This document shows, piece by piece, positions 10,695 to 20,259 of a DNA stretch of 64,000 nt. Within the stretch, counting starts at the first letter, position 1, and the number at the start of each line of letters is the position of its first letter. Position numbers and translations under genes: made by a program. The notes under the pieces are model-generated. The model ran no database searches and was not told the DNA's origin. It worked only from the letters and a program-made list of their open reading frames with translations. The stretch lies in the NCBI GenBank assembly GCA_944739405.2, contig OX123197.2:58876047-58940046 (forward strand), in the 5' to 3' direction. The DNA comes from Euclidia mi. Taxonomy: Eukaryota > Arthropoda > Insecta > Lepidoptera > Erebidae.

Positions 10695-11063
10695 GTGACT
10701 CCATTTTTAAATAAACACCACATGCTCAAAATTAAATTACGTCGTAAACTCCACCTTGCCTCTCTTCTCTTTGGCGTGATTGAGCACAAATGCCCGATAT
10801 ACTTGTACTCGAAAATCACATGGGTCAATTGCCAGCGTGATCGAGAGAGCCGACGTTGTGCTCAGCAACTGGCCATACCCCAGCACCACTCTTCAGCATT
10901 TCGTGGCAGTTTCCGTTATGCAGCGACCAAATGCTGGAATAACATTCCTCCACCAATCAGGTCCCTTAAAAAAAGCATAAGTTTTAAACGGAACTTGAAA
11001 AAATTCCTGTTGTCGGAACAATTAAAATATGAAATTTTTAATATTGACCTATCAGTAATATAA
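10695..11063 (+). pseudogene. LINE ORF2 C-terminal fragment (CR1/Jockey-like)
   Basis: 122 open codons with the C-terminal tail of a non-LTR reverse transcriptase: LHLASLLFGVIEHKCPIYLY, then RRCAQQLAIPQHHSSAFRGS and RYAATKCWNNIPPPIRSLK. This region lies after the catalytic RT core in CR1/Jockey-type LINEs. The copy is strongly 5'-truncated: fingers and palm are absent and the SINE at 10462-10680 abuts the break. The Met used as apparent start has no meaning here. Product inactive. Confidence 0.65.
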
Positions 11064-11640
11064 CATCAATTGCAAATACAATATTATCGCTCATAAATCG
11101 TTATCTAACCGCGATTCCTATTCCATTAAACTGACCTGACATTTTCACAAAAGCTGCTAATTATCTCTAAAATTCATTAGTTATAATCTTAATTTTTAGA
11201 CACACTAGGAGTAACTAACCCTAACCTAAATTCTAATCCCCTACTATAACTTTTTGTCATACTGCGACCTGCTCACAAGGAAACAATTATTTTTGCCTCT
11301 AGCCACCTCAGTATTATTATTTGTTTATGTGTATTCATATACCCTTCCGTATATATTTATTATAATTGAACCTTTGGATTTCTGCCTGCCGCCGTCCGTG
11401 CTTCACTTTTGGGGTTGCCAACTGAAAATCAGCGCTGGCTACTCCTTATTTGGGGTGCCCAGCTTATGCTGAGCTGGTGACCCATTTCGCCATGGCACAC
11501 ATATTTATGTTTAAGTTTAAGTTTATTTAAGTTATTTTAGGCTTATTTTAAGTTTATTGTTAAGTTATTTTTTGTTTTTCTTCTTACTGTTTACTGATTG
11601 TTGTGTGTGTGTGTGTGTGGCCGAAATAAATTTATTTTTC
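11064..11640 (+). other. 3' UTR of the truncated LINE
   Basis: Follows the LINE stop codon. It has mixed composition, with CTGGCTACTCCTTATTTGGG and CATTTCGCCATGGCACACAT, then repeated TTTAAGTT blocks and a terminal AAATAAATTT just before a TTCT microsatellite, which fits the 3' end of a LINE. Confidence 0.45.
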
Positions 11641-11672
11641 TTTCTTTCTTTCTTTTCTTTCTTTCTTTTCTA
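11636..11672 (+). repeat. TTCT microsatellite
   Basis: Imperfect run of TTTC/TTCT units directly behind the LINE 3' UTR. It probably arose from, or is the tail of, that element. Confidence 0.7.
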
Positions 11673-11700
11673 TCCACTGGACCACGGAGGCAGTCTCTAG

Positions 11701-11887
11701 TCTGTATATATGAAATTATTGCGTTACTGACTGACAGACAGCGTACAGCAAAACTATTGCTCGCAAGAAGCTAAAAATTGGCATGTATGCTTTTGGAAAC
11801 CTAAGGGTTGCGTCAAAAAAGGATTGCCCGAAATTCCCACAGCAACGGGCAGAAACGATGAAATCAATAACTGTTGGCATCCTCTAG
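11701..11887 (+). repeat. Helitron-like short repeat, copy 2
   Basis: Shorter and more diverged member: TC start, GCGTTACTGACTGACAGACA, a body with AACTATTGCTCGCAAGAAGC, and end CCTCTAG. The base after CTAG is C, not T, so its 3' junction may be decayed. Confidence 0.5.
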
Positions 11888-13605
11888 CAAATAATAAAAT
11901 AAATGAGATATATAATCAAACTTAAGGCAACTAACAAGCAAGATTATTGTCTCGCCTCTTGGGAGATTTGATATAGAATCTAATATACCGTGGATGTTAT
12001 TGGTTGATCGCAATTACTGTCCTCCATTTGGGTAAATTGAATTTCATTTACATAATATCTACGTCGTTTGCTCAAACTAGGTGATGGATAGTATTATGTC
12101 AATGTAATAGGTATGTAGTAATATTATTTGCATAGTATATTATTATGTATTGGGAGCTGTGAGATCATTGTGTAGGACGTGGGAAAGCGGCGGTATAATG
12201 TAATTGTTTAGTCAATTAGTACGTACTATTGATGTGTTCTTCTACTTCTTCGACTTCATTGATAAAAAGAAGCATTATTTTTAATATTTCTTCTTACCAG
12301 CTCCTTTTATTACATATTACTGAAGAGGGTAAATAGAAACAGAGATTTGGTTTTGATATTCCAACGTTTCCTTTCATTGTCAAGTCTAGCGAGATACCTA
12401 GTTATTCGCATCCTCATCACTATGGCCTTAGTTACCAACTCACCATCATTTTGCCTTGACGCATGACTAGTATGTTTGACACTTAGAATAAGAAGTTGAT
12501 TTTAGTATATAGATTTAGCAACCATTAAACTTAGTTTTTTCTATAAGTAATAGTGGAAATCGCTGTTGTAATTTTAATCGTCATGTTACATTGCCTTACC
12601 TCTAATTCTCAAAAAAATGTAGTTTCACAGCATTTTTAGAAAGGTAGTTTAGGTCAATATAACCTAAGTTGTGATACGCCACAATGAAACAAATGGCCCT
12701 ATCCAAAGTACAAATTGATGCTAAACAAATCTACATAAGTACCAGTAATAATAAATTGCATCTCAAACCAAAATACATTAATATACGTCAGTCCAAGTCT
12801 TACCCTAAACATATGTATCTGAAGGACAAAAGTACCCTTAGGCTTAATTTACAGAAAGAGCCATTGCCAGCATGGTAGCACACATAAAGTTTTGTGTCAA
12901 GCAATTTTGAACTTTGTCTTTACTGCCAAATTGTATGATATTGCTTGGGCGATTTGAAATGTCATGCGGGCGCCTGTGGCTCTGTGAGCAGTCGTGCCTT
13001 GTTCCAGCATTAGACGGTGCTGGCGAAATTATGCATTGAGACTCAAAAGATAAGACTCAAATTTGTTTGGCATTACTGCTCGCCTCACGCTGTTTGCCGC
13101 TGCTCTTACTGTGTGAGTGTACCCTTAGAACCCTTTCAGTGTCGCCTCTATAAATCGACCCCCAATGACGTCCACGTTTTTCGTCAAGAACACTTTCAAG
13201 TAATCAAATGAAAGCTGTTTTTGAAGGCGATGCCACTGAGACGTTTAGGGAATGTGACCGATTTAGATTGCGCACACATCTTATATAGGCATAGACCTAT
13301 GAGTCACTGCTTGAGCCCGGTCCCTTATGGTAATAATTCCTAGCGAAGCGCTCTTCGGGCTAGGCTGGCTCCACCCACTGCGTTAAGCGCCTGCGAAATA
13401 TTATTACGCAATACGGAGTATTACGTTACAATACCCCGCTCTGTACAGCAGGATTTTACGTGTCTAGACAAGATAAATCCGTCTAACTAAGGTGTGCTAA
13501 GGTTCTCCGAAACTTCTGTAGACAATGCTAGATAGATACTGACTATGAAACTCAAACTGTAGGTAGGTACAATGAAAGAATCTAGTAAGGTTAGGAATCA
13601 GTGTA
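11888..13605. other. No recognisable gene
   Basis: About 1.7 kb with only small frames. The longest (12684-12878 and 13017-13211, plus) have no motif I recognise. A mildly GC-rich patch near 12960-13110 could be a decayed repeat, but its class is unknown. Confidence 0.35.
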
Positions 13606-13873
13606 GTTAATAAGTTTTAAATCTTTAATGTGCCAACTGTCAATAGATTTACCCGACGAATCCGCTAATTCGTATACTAGTGGTGACTTTTTAGCGATAA
13701 TAGTGGGATCCCTTCTTTTTGCATAATGTTCCTTGTCCTAATATACTTCGGCATAACGATTTTGGCACAATTTGTTTTGGCATAATAATACATCGGCAAA
13801 ATTTTTTAGGCATACATTTTATGTTGGCATAATCATCTTAAAGACTAATTTGTTTTGTCATAAATTTGATTCG

Positions 13874-13993
13874 CATAACGTTAGTAGGCCTAATGACTAT
13901 AAACATAACGTTAGTAGGCCTAATGACTATTAGCATAACGTTAGTAGGCCTAATGACTATTAGCATAACGTTAGTAGGCCTAATGACTATTAG
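13874..13993 (+). repeat. 30-bp tandem repeat, four copies
   Basis: Unit CATAACGTTAGTAGGCCTAA followed by TGACTATTAG, repeated four times with only the first unit slightly different. It lies in the left arm of the MuDR-like element, and each unit carries the same CATAA core as the end motifs. There are no spacers, so it is not a CRISPR array. Confidence 0.9.
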
Positions 13994-14139
13994 CATAATA
14001 TTTATATATTTATATATTTAACTTGTAAAAAATTTATATGCTGTGCAACAAAAGTTAGTAACAGAACCGAATTGCTGCAAAACCGACTCCACGTAGTCTT
14101 ATTTGTCCTACACCTAGAGTGATATTTAAAATCGCGTAG

Positions 14140-14290
14140 GCGCGAAGGGGCGAGCCGTCTGCGACGATTAGCACGCGTGGGGCCGCCGGAGGCCCGCAGC
14201 GCCGGAGCCGTGACAGAAGCGCTGCCTGCTGCATGTTGCATGCTCGCTTGAATGCTGCATGCTGCAAGCTTGCTTGTATGCTGCATGCTG
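14140..14290. repeat. GC-rich block and GCATGC-rich minisatellite, left of the nested LINE
   Basis: A GC-rich block (CTCGCCCCTTCGCG on the minus strand) is followed by irregular iterations of TGCTGCATGC and GCTTGCTTG. The same words recur at 18630-18690 on the far side of the LINE, so the minisatellite is most likely the LINE target. Confidence 0.6.
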
Positions 14291-14585
14291 CATGCTTTTT
14301 AATGGGACTTATCCCACCCTCATTCCCACTACTGTGTCACTTGTGTAGCCAGGTTCAGCAGCAGTGACCATTGATGACAACGAGTTTTGACACTCGTGAA
14401 GTCCCGGGGAAAGTTAAACTGTCTTGGAACCCGCAACGAACTTAATCAGAAGTATATTGGAGGAGTTGGAAAATGAATAATCCACTTCCCTCCTTAACAA
14501 AGCGGGAGACAAGCAACGAAGAGATATAGTGATGAGAAAAGATAAGCACCACGGACATGAGCATTAAGGGGGCCTAAATTGTGAA

Positions 14586-17500
14586 CTATGCCTGTTTCCA
14601 GTAATATGTATGGCAGAAACGCCTAAACGCACGGAAATTCGTCCTACTTGCCACAAGATCCGTATAGTACACTACTCCAGAAGTTACCTCTAATTCGTTA
14701 AGCATGATATTACGTTCAATTTGCCAAAGACTACACTCCCATAGAATGTGATGAGCAGGTTGTTCATAATTGTTGCCAGATGTTGAACATTGGCATAACG
14801 GTGAATCAACTAGCTTAAATGAATACAACTTGCTCTTAAAGTTGCCATGACCTGTAAGAAATTGGGCTACACAGTGATCCACCTCCAACCAGTTCCGCGC
14901 CAGTCGCTCTCGGACGCATGGGAAGAACTGGTAGAGGTGACGGCCCTTAGTTGATGTGTTTCAGCGACATTGCCATTCATCAAGAAGATCGTCATAGACT
15001 GTGGATTGATGGTTCAACAATCTAGCGATCTTATGTCTGTTGCGCGGAGCTAGAAAATTTAGATCCATGTTATCTCGTGTCACGTAATACATTGCTGCTC
15101 GTCTTTGTGCCTCAAGATCGACTGGAAATACACCTGCCAGTACTGGCAAAGCTTCAGTACTAACTGTCCTATAAGCCTTGCACAAAAATATATATATAGA
15201 CGTTGACTTTGTAGCATTTTACGTCGTACAGCAGCGATAGTAGCTCTATCAGCCCATGCAGGTGCACCATAACACATACAACCCAGATATGTTGCACCAT
15301 AAATTACTTTTAAAGTTTTGAACGAAAGCCCCCATGTCGCAGTTGATATCTTTGACAAGGCGTAAAAACTTCTTTTAGATTTTTCACCTACTTTTTTAAT
15401 GTGCTCGACAAATGAAAAGTTTCTCTCTAAATCTAACCCTAAATAACAAACTGATTCTTTGTTTCTAATGGTGATGTTATTGAATTTGATTCGAGGCGGT
15501 GTTTTTAAGTTCCCTTTCAAAAGTAATTGAAACGTTTTCTGCGGAGAAACTGTGTGCGTTCACCCCAATTGTTGATTAAGTCTAAACATTGATTAGCTAA
15601 CCTTTCAAGTCCTACCCTAGTATTAGGTTGAATAAGTAAAAGACCGTCATCTGCGTATCCGGTCAATGAGCAACCTGGTGGTAGTGGTATGCTTAGAAAG
15701 TCATCAAAACCTAGATTCCATAAATACGGGCCTAACACTGATCCCTGCGGACAACCCATTGTCAGCGCCTTCGACACAGCATGGTGGCCTAATTTTAACT
15801 TTGCTGTTCCATGTAAGAAATACGTTTAAATGAAGGAATATATGTTACTAAAGCATCCACGAGACTTTAATTTAAGTAAAAGCTTTGGCCACCATGCGTG
15901 GTCGAAAGCGCCAGATATATCTATGAATATACCTAGCACATATTGTAGTGTTGATGACGAAACTATCTTCCTAACCGATGTAACTGCGTCAACTGTCGAT
16001 TTACCTACTGTGAAGCCAAATTGTCTATCGCTAAATCTAATACCGCCCGGCAGAAGCCGGGGAACTACGAGACGTTCTAAAAGCTTTCCTAGTGATGGTA
16101 ACAATGTTATTGGCCTATATGACTTAGGGTCGTAGGACGTTTTGTCTCCTCTTTTTGGTATGATCCTAATGTAACCACTGCGCCATATATGAGGAAAAAT
16201 ACTTTCTGCTATGCAACGTTTAAACACAAACAAAATGGATTCACCAGATGTTTTACAAGCTTCCTTTATCATCTTGTTGGAGATTTTGTCTTCGCCTGAA
16301 GCTTTGTTAGGCGGCAAAGATCCGACAGCATTTATAAATTCATCATAGGATGGTAGATCTGACACTGGTGAAACGGGTTGCAAAGCAGCCCATTGTCAGA
16401 TCTGACGGTGGTAGTCTGTGTTATTATCCAGCCGATCGTTGGGTATCAGACAATTCAAGAGATAGTCCGTTGTCTCCTCAATACCAGTGGAATGTCTACC
16501 ATTAATTTTGATATTTTGGGTATAAGCTAAGTCGATAGATATATTTGCTTTAAATTCGTGATATAAAGGAGACCACGGACCCTCCCTATCGAGTCTATCA
16601 ACAATCTTACGAAACAAATTTCTTTTGCATTTTTCAACTGCAGACCTATAATGAGATCTAGCAACTCTAAGAGCAATGAAGGCAGTATCATAAACGTCAC
16701 CTGTTGTTTGACGTCTTTTTAATAGATTTAACTTTCTACGTGCTCTGCGAAAGGCTCGCCGAAGTTCAGCTAAGTTGTTATTCCACCAATCACACCTACG
16801 AGTGTTGGTGATAGAACCACGGCCAATGGCAACATCCGTACAATATATGAAGGTGTCAGACATAATTTCAGCCCTCTCTTCTACAGAAAGACTACAGCAA
16901 GTGAAGTATTTGACATGTGACGCGAATAGTGAACCAAAAAGACCCCAATTAGCTCCTTTTGTTTTATATCTAAAATTAATAGATGAGATACATGACGAGT
17001 CCCGTGGCAGCCTTGACGTGAATTCGTACACGATTAGGCGGTGGTCACTACATGACGCGTCCGGTAGGACAAGCTACCTATCTATACGAACGTCCCCACA
17101 AGAAAGTGTGACGTCATTAGAAGACTCGCCCATGGGGCTGCAAAAAGTAGGTGGTGCATCTGGTGTGTTGTGGATGGATAATTTCAATTCTGCAATGAAA
17201 TCCTCGACGGCGCACCGTCGATCCCTATCAGATGAACGATATTTGCCATACCATAACGTAGATGATGCATTCACATCGGCACTAATTATGACCGTATGGC
17301 CCACAAGGGACCTTAAAACGAAGCGAAGATGGTGTAAGTAAGGGGCAACCGGATGTGAATACTGAAAGTAGCAGCTGACAACATAAACTCTAAAGGACGC
17401 AGAAGATACCTCCGCAACCGCACAGTGTGACGTCATGAGATTACTAATAGATGTTACAGTTAAGTTTGAATTCGCGACATAAATCCCAGCTCGCGCTTTG

Positions 17501-17658
17501 CCGTCCAGCTGTATGATTTTATTACTCTGGCTTGTATTTTGATATTGTTCTTGTACGAGTATTACGTCTAACTTATATTCTATAACTAAGCGCTCTAACT
17601 CTAATGTCGCCACCCTATCGTTGTGAAGGTTTAATTGTCCTATAACGATATTATCCAT
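14586..17658 (-). pseudogene. R1-type LINE ORF2 (endonuclease-RT), multiply broken
   Basis: Starts ATG 17658, 40 bases after ORF1. The endonuclease begins GQLNLHNDR with the catalytic Glu in VQEQYQ and carries ADVNASS, then SDHRLI just past a TAG at 17076-17074. The RT follows with KASGEDKISNKMIKEA, SYDPKSYRPITLLPSLGK, GIFIDISGAFDHAW, MGCPQGSVLGPYLWN and the catalytic GYADDGLLLI (intact). The C-terminus has AGVFPVDLEAQRRAA and QFLTGHGNFKSKLYSF with a CQC..H..C zinc-binding tail. Damage: in-frame stops at 17074, 16396, 15826 and 14961, and frameshifts near 15520 and 15185. It would have nicked the target and primed reverse transcription. It is dead but nearly full length. Confidence 0.85.
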
Positions 17659-17698
17659 GATGTACCTACCTAAGTATGAGGTTCCCTAAACTATTAAT

Positions 17699-18676
17699 TC
17701 AGTAGTTAGTATTAAGAATTAGTTGTTCTAATTTCAACTTATATGTGGGACATTCCTGAGATCCGCAACGATGGTCATTCGGTTTCTTAAGGCGTTTACA
17801 TGCTACGCATGAAGGTTTAAAATCAGGAAGATCTTTATTTAAGCATGTTTTTGTTTCATGTTCCCCAGCACAGTGAGCAGCTGTTTTATACGTACAAAAC
17901 TTTTGAACATGACCGAATTGTTGACATTTTGAACACCACACTATTTCTATGTCGTCTATAAACCTACATGTTGCCCAATCTATAAACAATTTTTCTTTTG
18001 TGCTAACAAGATGTTTACGAATGTCTGGTTCTACTTCCAGGCCTATCCATTTACGACCACTATCTAATTTACGCCTACGAGTGATTTTGGTATTTTTAAT
18101 AAACGTTTCCTCATCTACACTTACCTCATTTTTGATATTCTGACGGTATAACGCCGTGATGAACGCTTTGTCCTCCATAGCACCGGGTACGTCCTTGACA
18201 AGAATGCGTGGCTTACGCCCTTTCGGCTTCTCTAGACGTAGACCGGCAGACCTAATCGCACTTACGGATTCCAACTTTTTGAGTTGTTTTTCGTTGGCTA
18301 CACGTAGTACTACCCCAGACTTGGCTGTTTTTTGGACACCTACTATTTGAAAACCTTCGTCGCAAGGTTTGATGGCCTTCATCAGTGCCTGCTTCGTAGT
18401 GGATGACGACCCGTATTCAGCTGAACGCTCTGTAGTCGGGTAAGCTACAATAGCAGGGCGTTGGACACGGTGAGACTCCACCGCGGCCTCCGCCGGCACT
18501 GACTTCGCTGGTAGACGAAGGCTAAGTTTTTGTGCGTACGTCGGCTTTTGCTGATTGTTTTTTAAGCTATCTAACTCTCGTTCCAAATGCGACATCCTAG
18601 TTTCGTTACTAGACGATTTTAATGCTAGTATGGATGCTGCATGCTTGCTTGCATGCTGTATGCTTGCTTGCTTCAT
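17699..18676 (-). CDS. R1-type LINE ORF1 (Gag-like), open
   Basis: 325 residues. A basic N-terminal half includes the RNA-binding-type stretch VVLRVANEKQLKKLESV and GLRLEKPKGRKPRILVKDVP. The C-terminus has CSKCQQFGHVQKFC (a full CX2CX4HX4C), then a cysteine/histidine segment CAGEHETKTC, then CVACKRLKKPNDHRC. Three such fingers are typical of R1-clade ORF1, which binds element RNA in the ribonucleoprotein. The N-terminal residues MKQASIQHASKHAAS are encoded by the GCATGC/GCTTGC minisatellite itself, so the true start may lie downstream and the apparent ATG may be a product of the insertion site. It is the only unbroken frame of this LINE. Confidence 0.75.
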   Translation of the reverse strand: MKQASIQHASKHAASILALKSSSNETRMSHLERELDSLKNNQQKPTYAQKLSLRLPAKSVPAEAAVESHRVQRPAIVAYPTTERSAEYGSSSTTKQALMKAIKPCDEGFQIVGVQKTAKSGVVLRVANEKQLKKLESVSAIRSAGLRLEKPKGRKPRILVKDVPGAMEDKAFITALYRQNIKNEVSVDEETFIKNTKITRRRKLDSGRKWIGLEVEPDIRKHLVSTKEKLFIDWATCRFIDDIEIVWCSKCQQFGHVQKFCTYKTAAHCAGEHETKTCLNKDLPDFKPSCVACKRLKKPNDHRCGSQECPTYKLKLEQLILNTNY

Positions 18677-18699
18677 GCTTCCTACAGCGAAAAATATGC

Positions 18700-18997
18700 C
18701 AAAGACACATTGCCAAAGTTATTATATCCAATTTGTATTGTATTGTTATCATTATGCGTAAATAAATTTATGCTTTAGGATATTATGCTTAAAAAAGTTA
18801 TGCTTTAGAACTTTATGCTTAGTAATTTATGATTTAGGATATTATGCTTAATCATTATTATGGTTAAAGAAATTATGCTTAAAAAAATATGCGTAAGCTG
18901 TTATGCGTAATTATATTAAGCGAAAATATAATTATGCCAAACAAAATTATGTTAAGTTATATTAGGTCTTAAAATTTTATGCAAATGGATAGGGAAC
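18700..18997. repeat. Right arm of the MuDR-like element
   Basis: About 300 AT-rich bases with TTATGC (GCATAA on the other strand) repeated more than ten times at irregular spacing, ending in the terminal repeat GCAAATGGATAGGGAAC at 18981-18997. Confidence 0.65.
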
Positions 18998-19396
18998 CGA
19001 TAATAGTACACTTGGTAAACTTAGGAGCTAGTTTTTTGCTAAATGATTTGTTCTTATCTCTTAAATAGAACGTTCTCTTCCACACAGTATCACCTACGTT
19101 AAACTCAGCCGGTTTACGATGTAAGTTGTATGTGTGTGAGTTTCTAGCGTGAGCTTGGATTTAAAGAGACTGGCCCTTATCAAAAATACTAGATAGACAG
19201 CCTATATTTTCAGCATAAGAATCTCTAGGTATATAAATAACATCATCTGACTCGGCTTCAATATAGTGTGAACCGCATGTTACTAGTTCTCTGCCATACA
19301 CTAAAAAACTTGGAGTATAACCAGTTACCTCGTTAACTGCAGTATTTAGCGCGAATTGAATTTTGGGAATTAGAGTATCCCATATTCTATGGTCGA

Positions 19397-19752
19397 TACG
19401 ATATAATATTTTTTTAGGTGTCTACTCTTAGATTTTTGTAATGCAGCGGTTTCGAAATCAATTGACCTGTAAATGATTGCCCAAAGCCTCTGTTTCTCTC
19501 CTCTATCCCTTAAATATTTTTTAATTTTGCACCCTCTGGACCCTATATAAGACTCAGGTTTTGCTTATCACAACAAAGTCTTCAAAACTGAAAAGTTTAT
19601 AAATCCATAGAAAAGCAGAATCTTCCCGTGACCACAGAGGATGTAACAGGCCGAAACATCTGCATCGGGGCAAATAATACAAGGTTAACGGGACCTGTCA
19701 GCAAAAAACTTGATTCCAACTCATCTTGCTTTTCACTCGCATGTATCTTATA
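19397..19752. other. Unassigned DNA
   Basis: Follows the end of the second gypsy fragment. No frame, inverted repeat or known repeat recognised. Confidence 0.3.
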
Positions 19753-19976
19753 TCTTATACTAATATATAAAGCTGTAGAATTTGTTTGATTGTTTATTTG
19801 TTTGTTTGGTTGAACGCGCTAATCTCAGAAACTACAGGTCCGATTTGAAAAAGTCTTTCACTGTTAGAGTGCCAATTTATCGTGGAAGGCTATAGGTTAT
19901 ATAACATCACGCTATGAGCGACGGGAGCGGAGCACTAGCCTTAAATTACGCGAGTGTAACCGCGAGCATCCTCTAG
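19753..19976 (+). repeat. Helitron-like repeat, second family
   Basis: Begins A|TCTTATACTAATATATAAAG and ends GCATCCTCTAG|T. The body differs from the other copies (AATCTCAGAAACTACAGGTC, then GGCTATAGGTTATATAACAT), but the ends follow the same TC...CTAG rule and the same A/T host site. Non-coding. Confidence 0.6.
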
Positions 19977-20051
19977 TGTATCTATACACTGGATGATACA
20001 TTTTAATAAAAGCTTGTTAAAAAGATATTAACGTGCGAGTAATTATAAATA

Positions 20052-20259
20052 AATAGAGGATGCCCACGGCTACGCCCGCAATATTTTATAATTTATCCGT
20101 TTTGCCCGATCCCGTGGGTATTTCGGGAAATCCCTTCTTAGTGCACCCCTACGGTCCCTAGGGAACATACATGCCAAATTTCAGCTTCTTGTGCCCAATA
20201 GTTTTGGCTGTAGCTTGTCTGTCAGTCAGTCAGTAACGCAAGGATTTTATATATATAGA
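20052..20259 (-). repeat. Helitron-like short repeat, copy 3
   Basis: Inverted member of the TTGCGTTACTGACTGACTGA family. The 5' TC is intact at 20259-20258 after an A; the 3' end reads CTAT instead of CTAG. Confidence 0.55.

Larger units (their letters stand above)
14291..18690 (-). mobile_element. R1-clade-like LINE inserted in a GCATGC minisatellite
   Basis: Minus-strand non-LTR element with ORF1 18676-17699, ORF2 17658-14586 and a ~290-base 3' UTR ending near 14291 (CCCATTAAAA before the repeat). The two-ORF layout, the three-finger ORF1 C-terminus, the endonuclease signature ADVNASSTLWYGKYRSSDRD and a cysteine/histidine C-terminus without RNase H point to the R1 clade. Both flanks are GCATGC/GCTTGC iterations. 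R1-clade relatives such as Waldo and Mino are known to choose simple repeats, so a repeat-specific target is plausible here. Confidence 0.7.
13705..18997. mobile_element. MuDR-like or foldback-like element, 5.3 kb, with GCATAA-rich ends
   Basis: Flanked by CGATAATAGT on both sides (13695-13704 and 18998-19007), a 10-bp target duplication inside the gypsy fragment. The ends are imperfect inverted repeats over about 55 bases, sharing TTTGCATAA and CCTAATATA at matching distances from the tips. Inside each end the hexamer GCATAA or close variants recurs many times, in opposite orientation left and right. Outside the nested LINE it has no transposase frame, so it is non-autonomous. A 9-10-bp duplication with long inverted repeats suits the MuDR superfamily, but without a transposase this is inference. 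Confidence 0.6.
13606..19396 (-). pseudogene. Second gypsy pol fragment, split by a large insertion
   Basis: Bases 13606-13704 match the last codons of pol of the intact gypsy (compare 4193-4300), and 19008-19396 match the next upstream part (compare 4310-4690). Both include the same landmarks: ATGTGCCAACTG, TATACTAGTGGTGACTTTTT, the tract for the integrase C-terminus, and CCAGTTACCTC. Between them lies a 5.3 kb insertion with a 10-bp target duplication. The fragment is clearly diverged from the first element (many substitutions), so it belongs to an older copy or a sister family. It covers only the integrase tail; nothing upstream of about 19396 is recognisable. Confidence 0.8.

Noticed and set aside
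13874..13993. CRISPR-like array
   Set aside because: The repeats are directly abutting without spacers and lie in eukaryotic transposon DNA.
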